Origin: an uncultured Agathobacter sp.
GTDB lineage: Bacteria > Bacillota > Clostridia > Lachnospirales > Lachnospiraceae
Reading direction: 5' to 3'
Assembly (NCBI GenBank): GCA_934365945.1
Contig: CAKRNE010000004.1
Span: forward strand, 1-64,000
Length of the DNA stretch: 64,000 nucleotides
The translations under genes and the position numbers were made by a program. Shown here one piece after another: positions 26,689 to 36,713 of this stretch. The first letter of the stretch is position 1; each line of letters begins with the position of its first letter. Under the pieces are notes generated by a model. The model saw nothing but the letters and a program-made list of their open reading frames with translations. It did not search any database and was not told the origin of the DNA.

Positions 26689-26862
26689 ATGAAGGAAATT
26701 TTTCAGGAATATGGTGGAATACTCATCACAGTTGTCGCTATTTTAGCAATCATTGTTGTTATTACGGCGGTTATCGGAACTGACGCAAACAGTGTCATGG
26801 GAAAGGCCTTTAAGGACCTTATAACAAGCTTTTTTAAACAGGCACAGACACATATTAAGTAG
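26689..26862 (+). CDS. 57-residue membrane peptide, pilin-like
   Basis: I chose ATG 26689 because GAAAGGA lies 10 bases upstream; a TTG at 26680 in frame is less likely. The peptide begins MKEIFQEYGGILIT and continues with a single hydrophobic helix (VVAILAIIVVITAVIG), then a short amphipathic tail. It shares the start 'MKE-[IL]-[FM]-x-x-YG' with the peptides at 29978 and 30157. The acidic-Tyr-Gly plus helix layout recalls mature Flp pilins that lack a leader. It is the first gene of the Tad-like cluster and could be its major subunit (inference). Confidence 0.75.
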   Translation: MKEIFQEYGGILITVVAILAIIVVITAVIGTDANSVMGKAFKDLITSFFKQAQTHIK

Positions 26863-26872
26863 GGGTGTGCTT

Positions 26873-27967
26873 ATGGAGCTTGGAAAAGAATATTTTGGGC
26901 CACTGTGGAGCTTTGTGGCCAGCGATGAGATAACGGATATAGATTACAACGGCAAAGAAATATGGCTTACCAATATCTTTAATGAGCGGTTCAGAGCCAA
27001 TCAGCAGTTTGTTACACAGTATATGACGCCTGCATTTGTGGAGCAGTTTACACAGCGCATCGCCAATGTTGTGAGCAGACAGTTCAATAAGCGAAATCCG
27101 GAGCTTGAGGCCGAGACAAGCGAGCTTAGGGTAACGATACTTCATGAGTCGGTTGCGAAGTCCGGCAGAAGCATAAGTATCAGAAAGACACCGCCGCTTA
27201 TCAGGCTTACAGCAGAATCTGCGATTGCGGAGAAGTTCTGCTCGGAGGAGCTTTTAGCTGTTTTGATCAACTGTGTCAGAACTAAGATGAATATCACCTT
27301 TTGTGGTATGCCGGGTATTGGAAAGACGGAGTGTGTGAAGTTTTTTTCTCAGTTTATTCCGGCAAATGAGCGTGTTATTACGATTGAGGATACGCTTGAG
27401 ATACGTTATGCAGAGACAAATCCGGGCAAGGACTGTATAGAGATGAAGGTGAGTGAGGATGTGTTTGGCTATTCTGAGGCTATCAAGTCGTGTCTTAGAA
27501 TGAATCCGAAGTGGATTATGCTCTCGGAGGCTCGCTCAAAGGAGGTAAAATATCTGCTGCAGAGCTGGAGCACCGGTGTGCGTGGCATGACGACACTTCA
27601 CACAGATGATGTGCGCAATATCCCGGACAGGATTCTCAATATGCTTGAAAGCCGTGTGGATGCTGAGAGAATGGAAAATGATATTTATCAGGCGCTTGAT
27701 GTTGGGATATTGATACGTAAGAGGAGAAACGATGAGGGCGTTGTGTACAGATATATAGACCAGGTGTGTTTTTTCTACAGGGAAAATTGTATGAATCATG
27801 TTTTTATGCTCGTGTCGGATGGCAAGATTGTGGATCATGATATTCCAAAGGTTATACTGCGCAGATTCCTAAGAGAAGGTGTGGATAATCCGTTCAGTGA
27901 GGTTTTTGTCAATGAGGTAAGGATGAAAGAGGCTCTGTCAAAGGAAGCAAAGGAGGAGGCAGGATGA
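26873..27967 (+). CDS. CpaF/TadA-type secretion ATPase
   Basis: A 364-residue protein. I chose ATG 26873 behind AGGGGTG, rather than GTG 26867. Walker A is GMPGIGKT (145-152), and the Walker B/Asp-box region is WIMLSEARSKEV. The TGVRGMTTLHTDD block matches the His box of type II/IV secretion ATPases. An N-terminal domain precedes the core (DEITDIDYNGKEIWLTN, with ISIRKTPP before Walker A), as in CpaF. It powers assembly of the pilus or export of the small subunits from the cytosolic face. It overlaps the next gene by 4 bp. Confidence 0.93.
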   Translation: MELGKEYFGPLWSFVASDEITDIDYNGKEIWLTNIFNERFRANQQFVTQYMTPAFVEQFTQRIANVVSRQFNKRNPELEAETSELRVTILHESVAKSGRSISIRKTPPLIRLTAESAIAEKFCSEELLAVLINCVRTKMNITFCGMPGIGKTECVKFFSQFIPANERVITIEDTLEIRYAETNPGKDCIEMKVSEDVFGYSEAIKSCLRMNPKWIMLSEARSKEVKYLLQSWSTGVRGMTTLHTDDVRNIPDRILNMLESRVDAERMENDIYQALDVGILIRKRRNDEGVVYRYIDQVCFFYRENCMNHVFMLVSDGKIVDHDIPKVILRRFLREGVDNPFSEVFVNEVRMKEALSKEAKEEAG

Positions 27968-29349
27968 ATTATATTTTGATTGTGTTTCTCACATATGTTT
28001 TGCATCTGTTACTTAAGCTGAATTGGATAAGTACGGCTGTAGTGCTTGTGTTTCTGATGATTACACAGTATTTTCATCGTAGGAAAAGCACCGGCTTTAA
28101 AGCAGAGAGACAACGCTTTTTAGATGTTTCCCTGTATATTGACACATTGCTATATTCGTTTCTGAAAGAGAAAAAGATTATACGTGCTTTTGAGGATGTT
28201 AAGAGTACTCTTGAACCCGGAACGATGAGGGATGTTGTGAGTAAGGCAATTGAACACATGATGCTTACCTTTGACGAGACGCAGGTGTTTGTTGATGCAA
28301 TGAAGATAATAGAGGATGAATACAAATGCAATCGTATAGTTAGTGTTCATGAGTTTATGGCACATGCTGAATATTATGGAGGGGATATAGAGGAATCGGC
28401 TAAGATTCTGCTTGAGGATAAGAGCGCGTGGGAGCGCAGAGTGCTGCGAAATATTGAGGAGCGTCAGAGGATGTTTAAGCAGATTATTTTGTCGGTTGTG
28501 ATGTCTGTTATTATAAGTGGAATTATATTGTATCTGCCGATTTTAAACATGGATATCAGCAGTAATATCATTGTACAGATTCTTTCGGTTGCGCTTGTGA
28601 TAATGGATGACATGATTATACTCTGGGGGCAGAAATTTCTGGAAACAGATTATCTGAGTATAGATTTGCTGCCTGATGATGAAAAGCATGCAAAGAAGCT
28701 GGATGAGTATAGGAATTATAATCCGGCTAAGGAATTTAAGACCTCTCTTTTAATGGCTGTTATTCCCACAATAATTACAGGATATCTGTTATATAAAGGC
28801 AGGAGCTGGCCGGCTGTGGTGGCAATGGGCATAACACTTGTCATGTTAAATCAGCATCGTATAGGACACAGGCTCATGAAGAAAAATCTTATAGCGGAGG
28901 TAAAGAGTGCATTTCCCAAATGGCTTATGGACCTTGCATTGTTGATTCAGAGTGAAAATGTGCAGGTTGCAATTCAAAAGTCAAGAGAGCACGTTCCAGT
29001 TATTTTAAAGGATGAGGTAGAGCTGCTTGTAAACAGGCTTGAGGTTGAGCCGGAAAGTTCAAGGCCATACCACCGTTTTCTTGACTGTCTTAAGCTTCCT
29101 GAGATAAATGCAGCGATGGGTATGCTGTATGCAGTTTCTATTGGAAACAGTGGAAACTGTGGAAGTCAGATAGACGAGCTTATTACAAAAAATCTTGAGA
29201 TGCTTGATGTTTCAGATACTGCCAGACTAAAGGATAAGACTGCAGGAATGTATCTTTTGTTCCTGGCTCCAGTTATTACGGCGTCATTTAAGCTTATAGT
29301 GGATATGGCGGTTTTTCTGCTCAGCTTTTTAGCATACAAGGTGAGTTAG
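27964..29349 (+). CDS. TadB/TadC-like inner-membrane platform protein
   Basis: A 461-residue membrane protein with hydrophobic segments at about 1-40, 175-225, 255-300 and 435-461. The cytoplasmic loops (MMLTFDETQVFVDAMKIIEDE and FPKWLMDLALLIQSENVQVA) are of the T2SSF type. There are two such loops in one chain, so it could correspond to a fused TadB-TadC. It overlaps the ATPase gene by 4 bp. It should anchor the ATPase and form the assembly platform. Confidence 0.8.
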   Translation: MNYILIVFLTYVLHLLLKLNWISTAVVLVFLMITQYFHRRKSTGFKAERQRFLDVSLYIDTLLYSFLKEKKIIRAFEDVKSTLEPGTMRDVVSKAIEHMMLTFDETQVFVDAMKIIEDEYKCNRIVSVHEFMAHAEYYGGDIEESAKILLEDKSAWERRVLRNIEERQRMFKQIILSVVMSVIISGIILYLPILNMDISSNIIVQILSVALVIMDDMIILWGQKFLETDYLSIDLLPDDEKHAKKLDEYRNYNPAKEFKTSLLMAVIPTIITGYLLYKGRSWPAVVAMGITLVMLNQHRIGHRLMKKNLIAEVKSAFPKWLMDLALLIQSENVQVAIQKSREHVPVILKDEVELLVNRLEVEPESSRPYHRFLDCLKLPEINAAMGMLYAVSIGNSGNCGSQIDELITKNLEMLDVSDTARLKDKTAGMYLLFLAPVITASFKLIVDMAVFLLSFLAYKVS

Positions 29350-29359
29350 GAGGTGATTT

Positions 29360-29734
29360 ATGAGTCAGATAATGAAAGCCTTTTTTGGAATTTTTTTGAT
29401 AATGTTTATGACAGTTACATCATCAGGTATCTTATCGGGATTTATGACTGTTGTGGAGGCGCAAAATCTTCATGCACAGATTATAAATGAGCTGGAGGAC
29501 AGTGATTTTAACAGAGAGGTTGCGAAAGGCTGTTTTAAGAATGCGTCAGATGTGGATGACACACTGGAGCTTACATTTTATCTGCTTGATAATACCACAA
29601 AAACGGTAGCTGATGCTTCGCAGATACCTGATTCAAATCAGATAACAAAGGCGAGAGTTGAGCTGAAATTTGACTATATTGTCGCATTTTTCGGGGTCAG
29701 GCAGAAGCATGTGCTGAGTGGATATGCACTGTAG
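29360..29734 (+). CDS. TadE/pseudopilin-like protein
   Basis: A 124-residue protein behind AGGAGGTGA. It has an N-terminal hydrophobic helix (KAFFGIFLIMFMTVTSSGILSG), then an extracellular domain (EAQNLHAQIINELEDSDFNR onward). This is the general shape of TadE/TadF and other minor pseudopilins, though no specific family motif was seen. It lies between the platform protein and the mini-peptide genes. The role in pilus assembly is inferred from context. Confidence 0.65.
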   Translation: MSQIMKAFFGIFLIMFMTVTSSGILSGFMTVVEAQNLHAQIINELEDSDFNREVAKGCFKNASDVDDTLELTFYLLDNTTKTVADASQIPDSNQITKARVELKFDYIVAFFGVRQKHVLSGYAL

Positions 29735-29798
29735 GATATTACCGGTGTGTCAAAACGGATTTTGACAAAATACAGATAAAGGGAAGGAGGAAAAACCG

Positions 29799-29897
29799 AT
29801 GGAACTGATAGTAGAAGAGTTCGGCGGGAGCATTATCATGCTTCTTGTTGGTGGCGGTGTTATCAGTACACTTACATATATTGCGACACTGGTATAG
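29799..29897 (+). CDS. 32-residue membrane peptide of the Tad-like cluster
   Basis: A strong RBS (GGGAAGGAGG at 29781-29790) precedes ATG 29799. The peptide reads MELIVEEFGGSIIMLLVGGG and ends VISTLTYIATLV. It is a single membrane helix with an acidic start, similar in plan to the 26689 and 29978 peptides (EEFGG versus QEYGG). It is very short for a pilin, but the strong RBS and cluster position argue that it is translated. The last bases are duplicated 40 bp downstream. Confidence 0.6.
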   Translation: MELIVEEFGGSIIMLLVGGGVISTLTYIATLV

Positions 29898-29937
29898 TGG
29901 AGATAAGTAGGTTTACATATATTGCGACATTGGTATA
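29872..29937 (+). repeat. 26-bp direct repeat of the mini-gene 3' end
   Basis: TTACATATATTGCGACA(C/T)TGGTATAG occurs at 29872-29897, ending the 32-residue ORF, and again at 29912-29937, with one difference and a spacing of 40 bp. The second copy also reads TYIATLV and stop, without a start. It looks like a remnant of a tandem duplication of the mini-gene. Confidence 0.85.
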
Positions 29938-29977
29938 GGGTAGGTATTGGATAAAAAGATTTAAGGAGTGACATGAA

Positions 29978-30124
29978 ATGAAGGAATTGTTCAGACAGTA
30001 TGGTGGCATGCTGATTGCAGCGGCGGCGACAAGTACGTTTATTGTGTTAATCGGAAGTATTCTTTTAGCGCAGGGAGGTATGCTTTCAAAGGTGATAGAG
30101 CTTTGGGGTAACAGTCCGATATAA
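29978..30124 (+). CDS. 48-residue membrane peptide, paralogue of the first mini-peptide
   Basis: AAGGAG precedes the ATG at 29978 by 10 bases. The peptide starts MKELFRQYGGMLIAAAATST and continues as one hydrophobic helix to ILLAQGGMLSKVIELW. The start is clearly related to that of the 26689 peptide (MKEIFQEYGG) and of 30157 (MKEIMQTYGA). It is probably a paralogous small pilus subunit or an assembly peptide. No leader peptidase site is visible. Confidence 0.65.
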   Translation: MKELFRQYGGMLIAAAATSTFIVLIGSILLAQGGMLSKVIELWGNSPI

Positions 30125-30156
30125 GATATTTTTTGTTGTGTATAGGGAGATTTTGA

Positions 30157-30603
30157 ATGAAAGAAATAATGCAGACATATGGAGCTGTGATAATTGCTGC
30201 TTTGGTTGGAATAATTCTTTTATCCTCTTTTTCTATGGTAAAGGGGAATATTGGAGAGGCATTTGCTGTGCAGGAGGTGTTGGCTGATGATATGACAAAC
30301 AGCAGCTATGATAAGTACAAAAATGTTGCTCTTCCTAAGCTCAGTTTACGTGATGATTTTTTTAATGCTTCCACTTCGTACAAAATAAGTGACATATTGT
30401 ATCCGGCTTCAAATGCACAGAATCTGGCGGATATGCAGGCATTTGAAGTGTTTGACAAGGAAGGAGAGGTCAGTAACGCATGTATATCAGAGGAAGGAAG
30501 GGTATTAAATTTTCCTGAAAGTGGAATCTATACATTGTACGTTAAGGTGACCTGCACAAACAAGATGACAGACTATTTAAAGGTCAGTATACCTGTCAAT
30601 TAG
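30157..30603 (+). CDS. Pilus-cluster membrane protein with extracellular domain
   Basis: A 148-residue protein. The N-terminus (MKEIMQTYGAVIIAALVGII) is of the mini-peptide type. After one helix (to about residue 28) comes an extracellular domain of about 120 residues with beta-rich sequence (LNFPESGIYTLYVKVT). It seems to be a mini-peptide with an added folded domain, i.e. a candidate minor or tip subunit of the pilus. The family is not recognised. Confidence 0.7.
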   Translation: MKEIMQTYGAVIIAALVGIILLSSFSMVKGNIGEAFAVQEVLADDMTNSSYDKYKNVALPKLSLRDDFFNASTSYKISDILYPASNAQNLADMQAFEVFDKEGEVSNACISEEGRVLNFPESGIYTLYVKVTCTNKMTDYLKVSIPVN

Positions 30604-30619
30604 AAGCGGAGGTGATAGA

Positions 30620-31015
30620 TTGAAAAATACTGTGCTTGGCATAATAGGGTGTCTGATAGCGGTGTATACCGCTATGCTTTCGCTCAGTGTATACAACGTC
30701 TGTGTCAGGAGAAATCAGATGGAAAAGACACTGTCATCTGTGCTGCAGTGTGCGATGGACAGCTATTATAAGCCAAATATGTATATTGTGGATAAGGAAA
30801 CAGTTGACAATTATGAGGTAAAAAAAGCAATTATATCAGATTTGGAGGAACGTTTTACTGCAGATGGAGAGATGGATGCTATGGTATATGTTTGTGATAT
30901 GCAAAAGGGTATTATCTCAGCGGGGGTTGAGGAGGAATTTGATCTTCCGATAGGTATTACAAAGAAAATAAGCTGTAAAAAAATAATTCTGGCTGATCAG
31001 CCGATGGAGGAATAG
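30620..31015 (+). CDS. Pseudopilin-like membrane protein
   Basis: A 131-residue protein starting at TTG 30620, supported by CGGAGGTGAT directly upstream. It has an N-terminal helix (VLGIIGCLIAVYTAMLSLSV), then a soluble extracellular domain with EKTLSSVLQCAMDSYYKP. The plan resembles TadE/TadF-type minor subunits. It sits 16 bp after the preceding gene and 3 bp before the next. The function is inferred from the cluster. Confidence 0.65.
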   Translation: MKNTVLGIIGCLIAVYTAMLSLSVYNVCVRRNQMEKTLSSVLQCAMDSYYKPNMYIVDKETVDNYEVKKAIISDLEERFTADGEMDAMVYVCDMQKGIISAGVEEEFDLPIGITKKISCKKIILADQPMEE

Positions 31016-31018
31016 AGC

Positions 31019-31933
31019 ATGAAAATATTTAAGAATAAGAAAGTCGTAATAATCACAGCCACTGTACTCGTGGTGTTAGCTGTAGGAATTACAGCAGCAA
31101 TCGCTGTTGACAAAGGAACAACACGCTCAGGCAAGAAGGTAAAAACAGCAAAGATATCTTCGGAAATGAAGGATGCTTCTTCTGAAAGTGTATATGTGAC
31201 AGAGCAGACAGAAGCAGGAGAACCGGTTGCTGCTGAAATGACTGATAGCAGTGAAAATGGAACTGAAGAGCCTCAAAATGCTTCAGGTGACCGGGCGGCC
31301 GCAGATGGACAGAATACTTCGGCAGACCAGGCTGCTACAGGAGGACAGAGCGCATCAGCAGCCGGGAATGCTACAGGCAGTAAGAGTAATTCTGACAGCA
31401 AGACAGGAAAAACGCAATCTGCAGGTGGTAAGTCAAATTCAGCAGACCAGTCACAGAACCAGCCATCGCAGCAGCCTGCACAACAGCCATCCCAGCAACC
31501 GGCGCAACAGCCCGCACAGCAATCGGCACAGCAGCCTGCATCTCAGCCACAGGAGCAGCCTAAACCACAAAAGGAACAGGTTCAGGCAGGGTGGCTGTAC
31601 TATGGCAGCAAGGCAGGAAATGGTATGACAGGTGAGCAGAAGGCATATATGGATTCGGTGATGAAGCAGTGGACAAATGGGGAATTATCTGACTCGGATG
31701 TTGAAGATATATTGTTACAGAAAATTGCTAATGAATGGGGTTTGTCGGCTATGTCAGCAGGAGTTGATGGTAACCATAGATATATTTCCAAGTCTTTGAG
31801 TGAAGTGCCTAATGGTAACTGGATACTAGAGCAATTTAGCGGTATCTATGATTTTGAGGCAATATATACAAAGGGGGAATATGATGAGTATGGGAATCTT
31901 ATATATTATAGCTGGAGCGCAGGAATACTTTAG
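31019..31933 (+). CDS. Membrane-anchored protein with Gln/Pro-rich stalk
   Basis: A 304-residue protein. The N-terminal membrane helix (VVIITATVLVVLAVGITAAIA) is followed by a disordered Ser/Gly/Asn-rich part. A Q/P-rich stalk of repeated Q-P-[AS]-Q units (about 145-185) leads into a C-terminal domain of about 110 residues (QAGWLYYGSKAGNGM onward). The stalk would cross the cell wall. The C-terminal domain is not recognised. It overlaps the next gene by 53 bp. It probably takes part in the surface structure made by the cluster. Confidence 0.75.
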   Translation: MKIFKNKKVVIITATVLVVLAVGITAAIAVDKGTTRSGKKVKTAKISSEMKDASSESVYVTEQTEAGEPVAAEMTDSSENGTEEPQNASGDRAAADGQNTSADQAATGGQSASAAGNATGSKSNSDSKTGKTQSAGGKSNSADQSQNQPSQQPAQQPSQQPAQQPAQQSAQQPASQPQEQPKPQKEQVQAGWLYYGSKAGNGMTGEQKAYMDSVMKQWTNGELSDSDVEDILLQKIANEWGLSAMSAGVDGNHRYISKSLSEVPNGNWILEQFSGIYDFEAIYTKGEYDEYGNLIYYSWSAGIL

Positions 31934-33698
31934 AAGGAATATTTGGTTTAAAGCACAATATTTAATCATAGTAAAAATTCTATTAGCTATAATAGTTTTC
32001 ACGGCTTGTTTATTTGGAAGCATGAATGGTGAGAGGGTGTATGTAAATGCAGATGAATGGGATAATCCGGTAGAGTATTATAATAAATATGGGAATAATG
32101 CGGTATTTAAAGCTGATGGTAAAACAAAAGGGGAAATTTATTTTTGTTCAGTTGGGAATACGTCTAATTCTGGCACAAAATATAAAACTTTAGGATACAA
32201 AATGAGTGTAAAGGATGAGAATGGAAATATTCTTCAAAATGTAAATTACAAATTTGGAGGATACCAACTGAGATTTGTCAGTATGAAAAAGACAGTGGGA
32301 CAAGAGTATAGGCTTTATTCAATAAGTTTATACAATATGAAAAAAAGCCTAAACTCTCAGACCTTTAAAAAATTTGATTCCGGCAAATGCACCATAACCT
32401 TAGATGCCTGTATGACACTCAAAGTAAATGGTGTTGACAAAGGTGGAATGGATGACAACGGTCAAACCTGGGGCAAGGTCTATGACACATATACCGGTAT
32501 AGCGAATGCAGCAGGCTGGAGCGACAGTGCGCTGAGCTCGTTGCATTCCTATTACGGTAAAACCGTAAGCGGATTGTTTCACCGGATTGAGGTCGAAAAA
32601 TCAACAGGAATATCCGGTGTGTCGGGTGGTGGAAATTATTGCTATGGCACATTGGTCCAAATATCGGCAACGATTGAGAATGGATATTCGTTTCAAAATT
32701 GGAATAATGATGGCAATATGAACACCTCCACGTATTCCTTTTGGGTAAATTCATCGGGAAGATATACTGCGTATGCACAGGCTCAGGGTGTTGAGGTGAA
32801 ATTCTGGAAAAATGCAGGAGATGATGGCAATGATTGTAAGACAATGACATATGTGTATGGAGGAGTAAATCAGTCGTTTCCGACAGTGGATTGGAAACGA
32901 AGGGGCTATCACATGACTGGCTGGGCCAATATCCCTGATGCAGTTGATGCAGGGTATGAACAGGGATGTGGCATTTCTGATAGCTGGATAATGGCAAGCA
33001 GGCCTTCAAAGGATATATATGCTGTTTGGAATGAGAATCAGTACACAATTGAGTATGACACAGGCACATCGGTAAAGGTGAAGTATTCAGATACTGTCAG
33101 GCTTCCGGAACAGAATATGTGCATAGGCTGGCTCCCGGGCGAAAAATATCCTGATGTGAGATATTTGCCGGGAGAAGAGATAAAGGTTGCACAGCTTTGT
33201 GAATCGATGGGGATAGATTATACCGATAATGCTGTGATACCTTTATACGCTCTTTGGGAGCATGAGCCTACGATACAGGCGAAGGATATGTTCTTCTCTG
33301 TTAAACAGGCGCATGATGGAATGATAACTGAAAGTTTAATAGGCAGCATGATATCTGCAACGGATGAGGAGGATGGTGATATTGCATTTGGAATTAATCA
33401 GACAAACTATCTGATACTCAAAAATTATGATGATAGACGTATCAAAGAGGTTGTTGATAAAGCTGTGATGGATATATTAATTGAGGCACGGGATAGTTAT
33501 GGTAATGTGACACAAAAGACGATAACACTTACATTTAAAGATACAACAATTAAAGACAGCACAGAAAGCTTTGGCAAGATTCGTTTTATAAGCGAAAAGT
33601 ATTATGGCAAAAATAAAGCAGGAGGTCTCATGGAGAACTCCCGCTGGTTAAACGATCCTGAATTTAATTCTCTTCTTCGGCAGGCTTTGGCAATTTGA
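31881..33698 (+). CDS. Surface protein with Flg_new/InlB-like repeats
   Basis: About 605 residues. I chose ATG 31881 because AAGGGGGA precedes it; the ATG at 31848 is less well placed. A signal or anchor helix (YLIIVKILLAIIVFTACLFG) is followed by a secreted body. Segments such as GYSFQNWNNDGNMN and RRGYHMTGWANIPDAVD, ending with DIYAVWNENQYTIEYDTG, are typical Flg_new (InlB B-repeat-like) beta-grasp repeats. The end (DEEDGDIAFGINQTNY and onward) resembles a cadherin-like or DUF5011-type module. No C-terminal anchor is visible. It may be the tip adhesin of the Tad-like cluster. Its 3' end overlaps the convergent 33664 gene by 35 bp. Confidence 0.8.
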   Translation: MMSMGILYIIAGAQEYFRRNIWFKAQYLIIVKILLAIIVFTACLFGSMNGERVYVNADEWDNPVEYYNKYGNNAVFKADGKTKGEIYFCSVGNTSNSGTKYKTLGYKMSVKDENGNILQNVNYKFGGYQLRFVSMKKTVGQEYRLYSISLYNMKKSLNSQTFKKFDSGKCTITLDACMTLKVNGVDKGGMDDNGQTWGKVYDTYTGIANAAGWSDSALSSLHSYYGKTVSGLFHRIEVEKSTGISGVSGGGNYCYGTLVQISATIENGYSFQNWNNDGNMNTSTYSFWVNSSGRYTAYAQAQGVEVKFWKNAGDDGNDCKTMTYVYGGVNQSFPTVDWKRRGYHMTGWANIPDAVDAGYEQGCGISDSWIMASRPSKDIYAVWNENQYTIEYDTGTSVKVKYSDTVRLPEQNMCIGWLPGEKYPDVRYLPGEEIKVAQLCESMGIDYTDNAVIPLYALWEHEPTIQAKDMFFSVKQAHDGMITESLIGSMISATDEEDGDIAFGINQTNYLILKNYDDRRIKEVVDKAVMDILIEARDSYGNVTQKTITLTFKDTTIKDSTESFGKIRFISEKYYGKNKAGGLMENSRWLNDPEFNSLLRQALAI

Positions 33699-34941
33699 TA
33701 TAGACCTTTTCGATTCGGTTTTTATCAACAGCCTCTATGCGGAGAAGGATATTGTCATCAGTGATGATTATTTCATTTTTTTCAGGCAGGTGGTCAAGCT
33801 TTTCAAGGCAGTAGCCACCGATTGTGTCATAGTCGTCTGATTCGAGGTGCAGACCAAGCTCATCGCTTACATCCTCGAGATTGGCAGAGCCAAGAACTAT
33901 GTATTCGTAGTCATTTATTCTTGTGATATCATCCTGCTCGTCAGAGTCGTATTCATCACGTATCTCACCGACTATCTCCTCTAAGAGATCCTCGAGTGTA
34001 ATGAGTCCGGCTGTGACACCGTATTCATCCAAGACAATGGCAAGCGATATAGATGATTCGCGCATCTCGAGAAACAGATTCGCTGTATTCTTGTGCTCAT
34101 ATGTAAAGTATGGCTCACGCATGATATCCCTGATTGAAAAATGCTCTTTATCCTCATCTGTAAGGAGTAGCAGATCCTTCATATTTACGATACCAATCAC
34201 GTTGTCAGTGCTTTCGTCGTACACAGGGAGTCTGGTGAATTTGTCTTCTCTGAATATTGAAATCAGCTCATCATATGTAGCATCAACATGGATAAATGTC
34301 ATATCAATACGTGGAACCATGACCTCCTTGGCCTCGGCATCTCCGAAATCGAATACATTGTGAATCATATCACGCTCTTCGTCCTCGATGACGCCATCCT
34401 CCTGTCCTACATCAACGATTGTACGAAGCTCTTCCTCGGTCATGACACGCTTGGCATCGCTCTGGCGTATTCCAAAGAGGAAAATGACTCCAAGTGAAAG
34501 CTTGTTGATGATAAATATTACAGGTGTCAGCACAATCATGAGCACTGATATAAAGCCTGCGATTGATAGTGAAATCTTGTCGGCCTTTATAGTGGCAAGT
34601 GTCTTCGGAGAGACCTCTCCGAAGATCAGTATGAGGAATGTAAGTATTCCGGTTGCGACACCTGCTCCGACGCTGCCAAACAGCTTGATGGCGAGCGAAG
34701 TGGTGAGCGATGATGCTGAAAGATTTACGATGTTGTTTCCGATAAGGATGGCTGAGAGCATCTTTGGAGAGTTCTCAGTCACCTTGAGCACCTTTTCGGC
34801 TTTTTTGTTACCGGCCTCAGCCAGGGTTCTCATACGTATTTTGTTTACGGTAGTAAGAGCAGTCTCCGAAGATGAAAAAAATGCAGAGAGAGCTAATAGT
34901 ATTAATAAGAATATAATCTGCGATATGTCGTCAGCGTCCAA
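33664..34941 (-). CDS. CNNM/CBS/CorC-HlyC family protein
   Basis: A 425-residue protein. The DUF21/CNNM membrane domain (about 1-190, three to four helices, FSSSETALTTVNKIRMRTLAE) is followed by a CBS pair (about 205-330; FTRLPVYDESTDNVIGIVNMKDLL and LDEYGVTAGLITLEDLLEEIVGE). A CorC_HlyC domain (about 345-420) ends the chain. Members take part in Mg2+/cation efflux or transport, and the old name 'hemolysin' is misleading. The length is normal. The gene is convergent with, and overlaps, the surface-protein gene. Confidence 0.93.
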   Translation of the reverse strand: MDADDISQIIFLLILLALSAFFSSSETALTTVNKIRMRTLAEAGNKKAEKVLKVTENSPKMLSAILIGNNIVNLSASSLTTSLAIKLFGSVGAGVATGILTFLILIFGEVSPKTLATIKADKISLSIAGFISVLMIVLTPVIFIINKLSLGVIFLFGIRQSDAKRVMTEEELRTIVDVGQEDGVIEDEERDMIHNVFDFGDAEAKEVMVPRIDMTFIHVDATYDELISIFREDKFTRLPVYDESTDNVIGIVNMKDLLLLTDEDKEHFSIRDIMREPYFTYEHKNTANLFLEMRESSISLAIVLDEYGVTAGLITLEDLLEEIVGEIRDEYDSDEQDDITRINDYEYIVLGSANLEDVSDELGLHLESDDYDTIGGYCLEKLDHLPEKNEIIITDDNILLRIEAVDKNRIEKVYIKLPKPAEEEN

Positions 34942-34972
34942 AAATTTTACCTCGTTATATTATATGTGTGTT

Positions 34973-36454
<1,482 letters not shown>

Positions 36455-36496
36455 TTATTATGTTGGTATACTTTATATACTAATGTAATTTGTATG

Positions 36497-36525
36497 ATGA
36501 TAGCAAATTAAAGAGTGAGTGTCAA
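36497..36525 (-). promoter_or_regulatory. Sigma-A promoter of guaB
   Basis: On the minus strand TTGACA (36520-36525) and TATCAT (36497-36502) are 17 bp apart, 67 bp upstream of the guaB start. This is close to the sigma-A consensus. No purine or guanine riboswitch was recognised in the short leader. Confidence 0.75.
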
Positions 36526-36586
36526 GCAGTTATAAGCCCGATATGAAATTATTATATTATTTATTAGTAAAACTAATGTAAGTCCT

Positions 36587-36670
36587 TTGCAAATAAAGTG
36601 TAATTTATGTTATATTTTATATTGAGTGGCTTTCATTCAACATTTGCCTGTCACACTAAATAGTGGACAG
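36587..36670 (+). promoter_or_regulatory. hisA-glnA promoter and leader hairpin
   Basis: TTGCAA (36587-36592), an 18-bp spacer and TATATT (36611-36616) form a plausible promoter. The leader then contains a hairpin: CTGTC (36648-36652) pairs with GACAG (36666-36670), with CAC/GTG closing a six-base loop, followed shortly by T residues. It could be a weak attenuator or an RNA target of the ANTAR protein encoded downstream. The loop does not match the usual A1/G4 hexaloop, so this is speculative. Confidence 0.4.
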
Positions 36671-36713
36671 TGACGATTTTTAAGCCACAATAATCTAAAT
36701 CAGGGAGAAAAAT

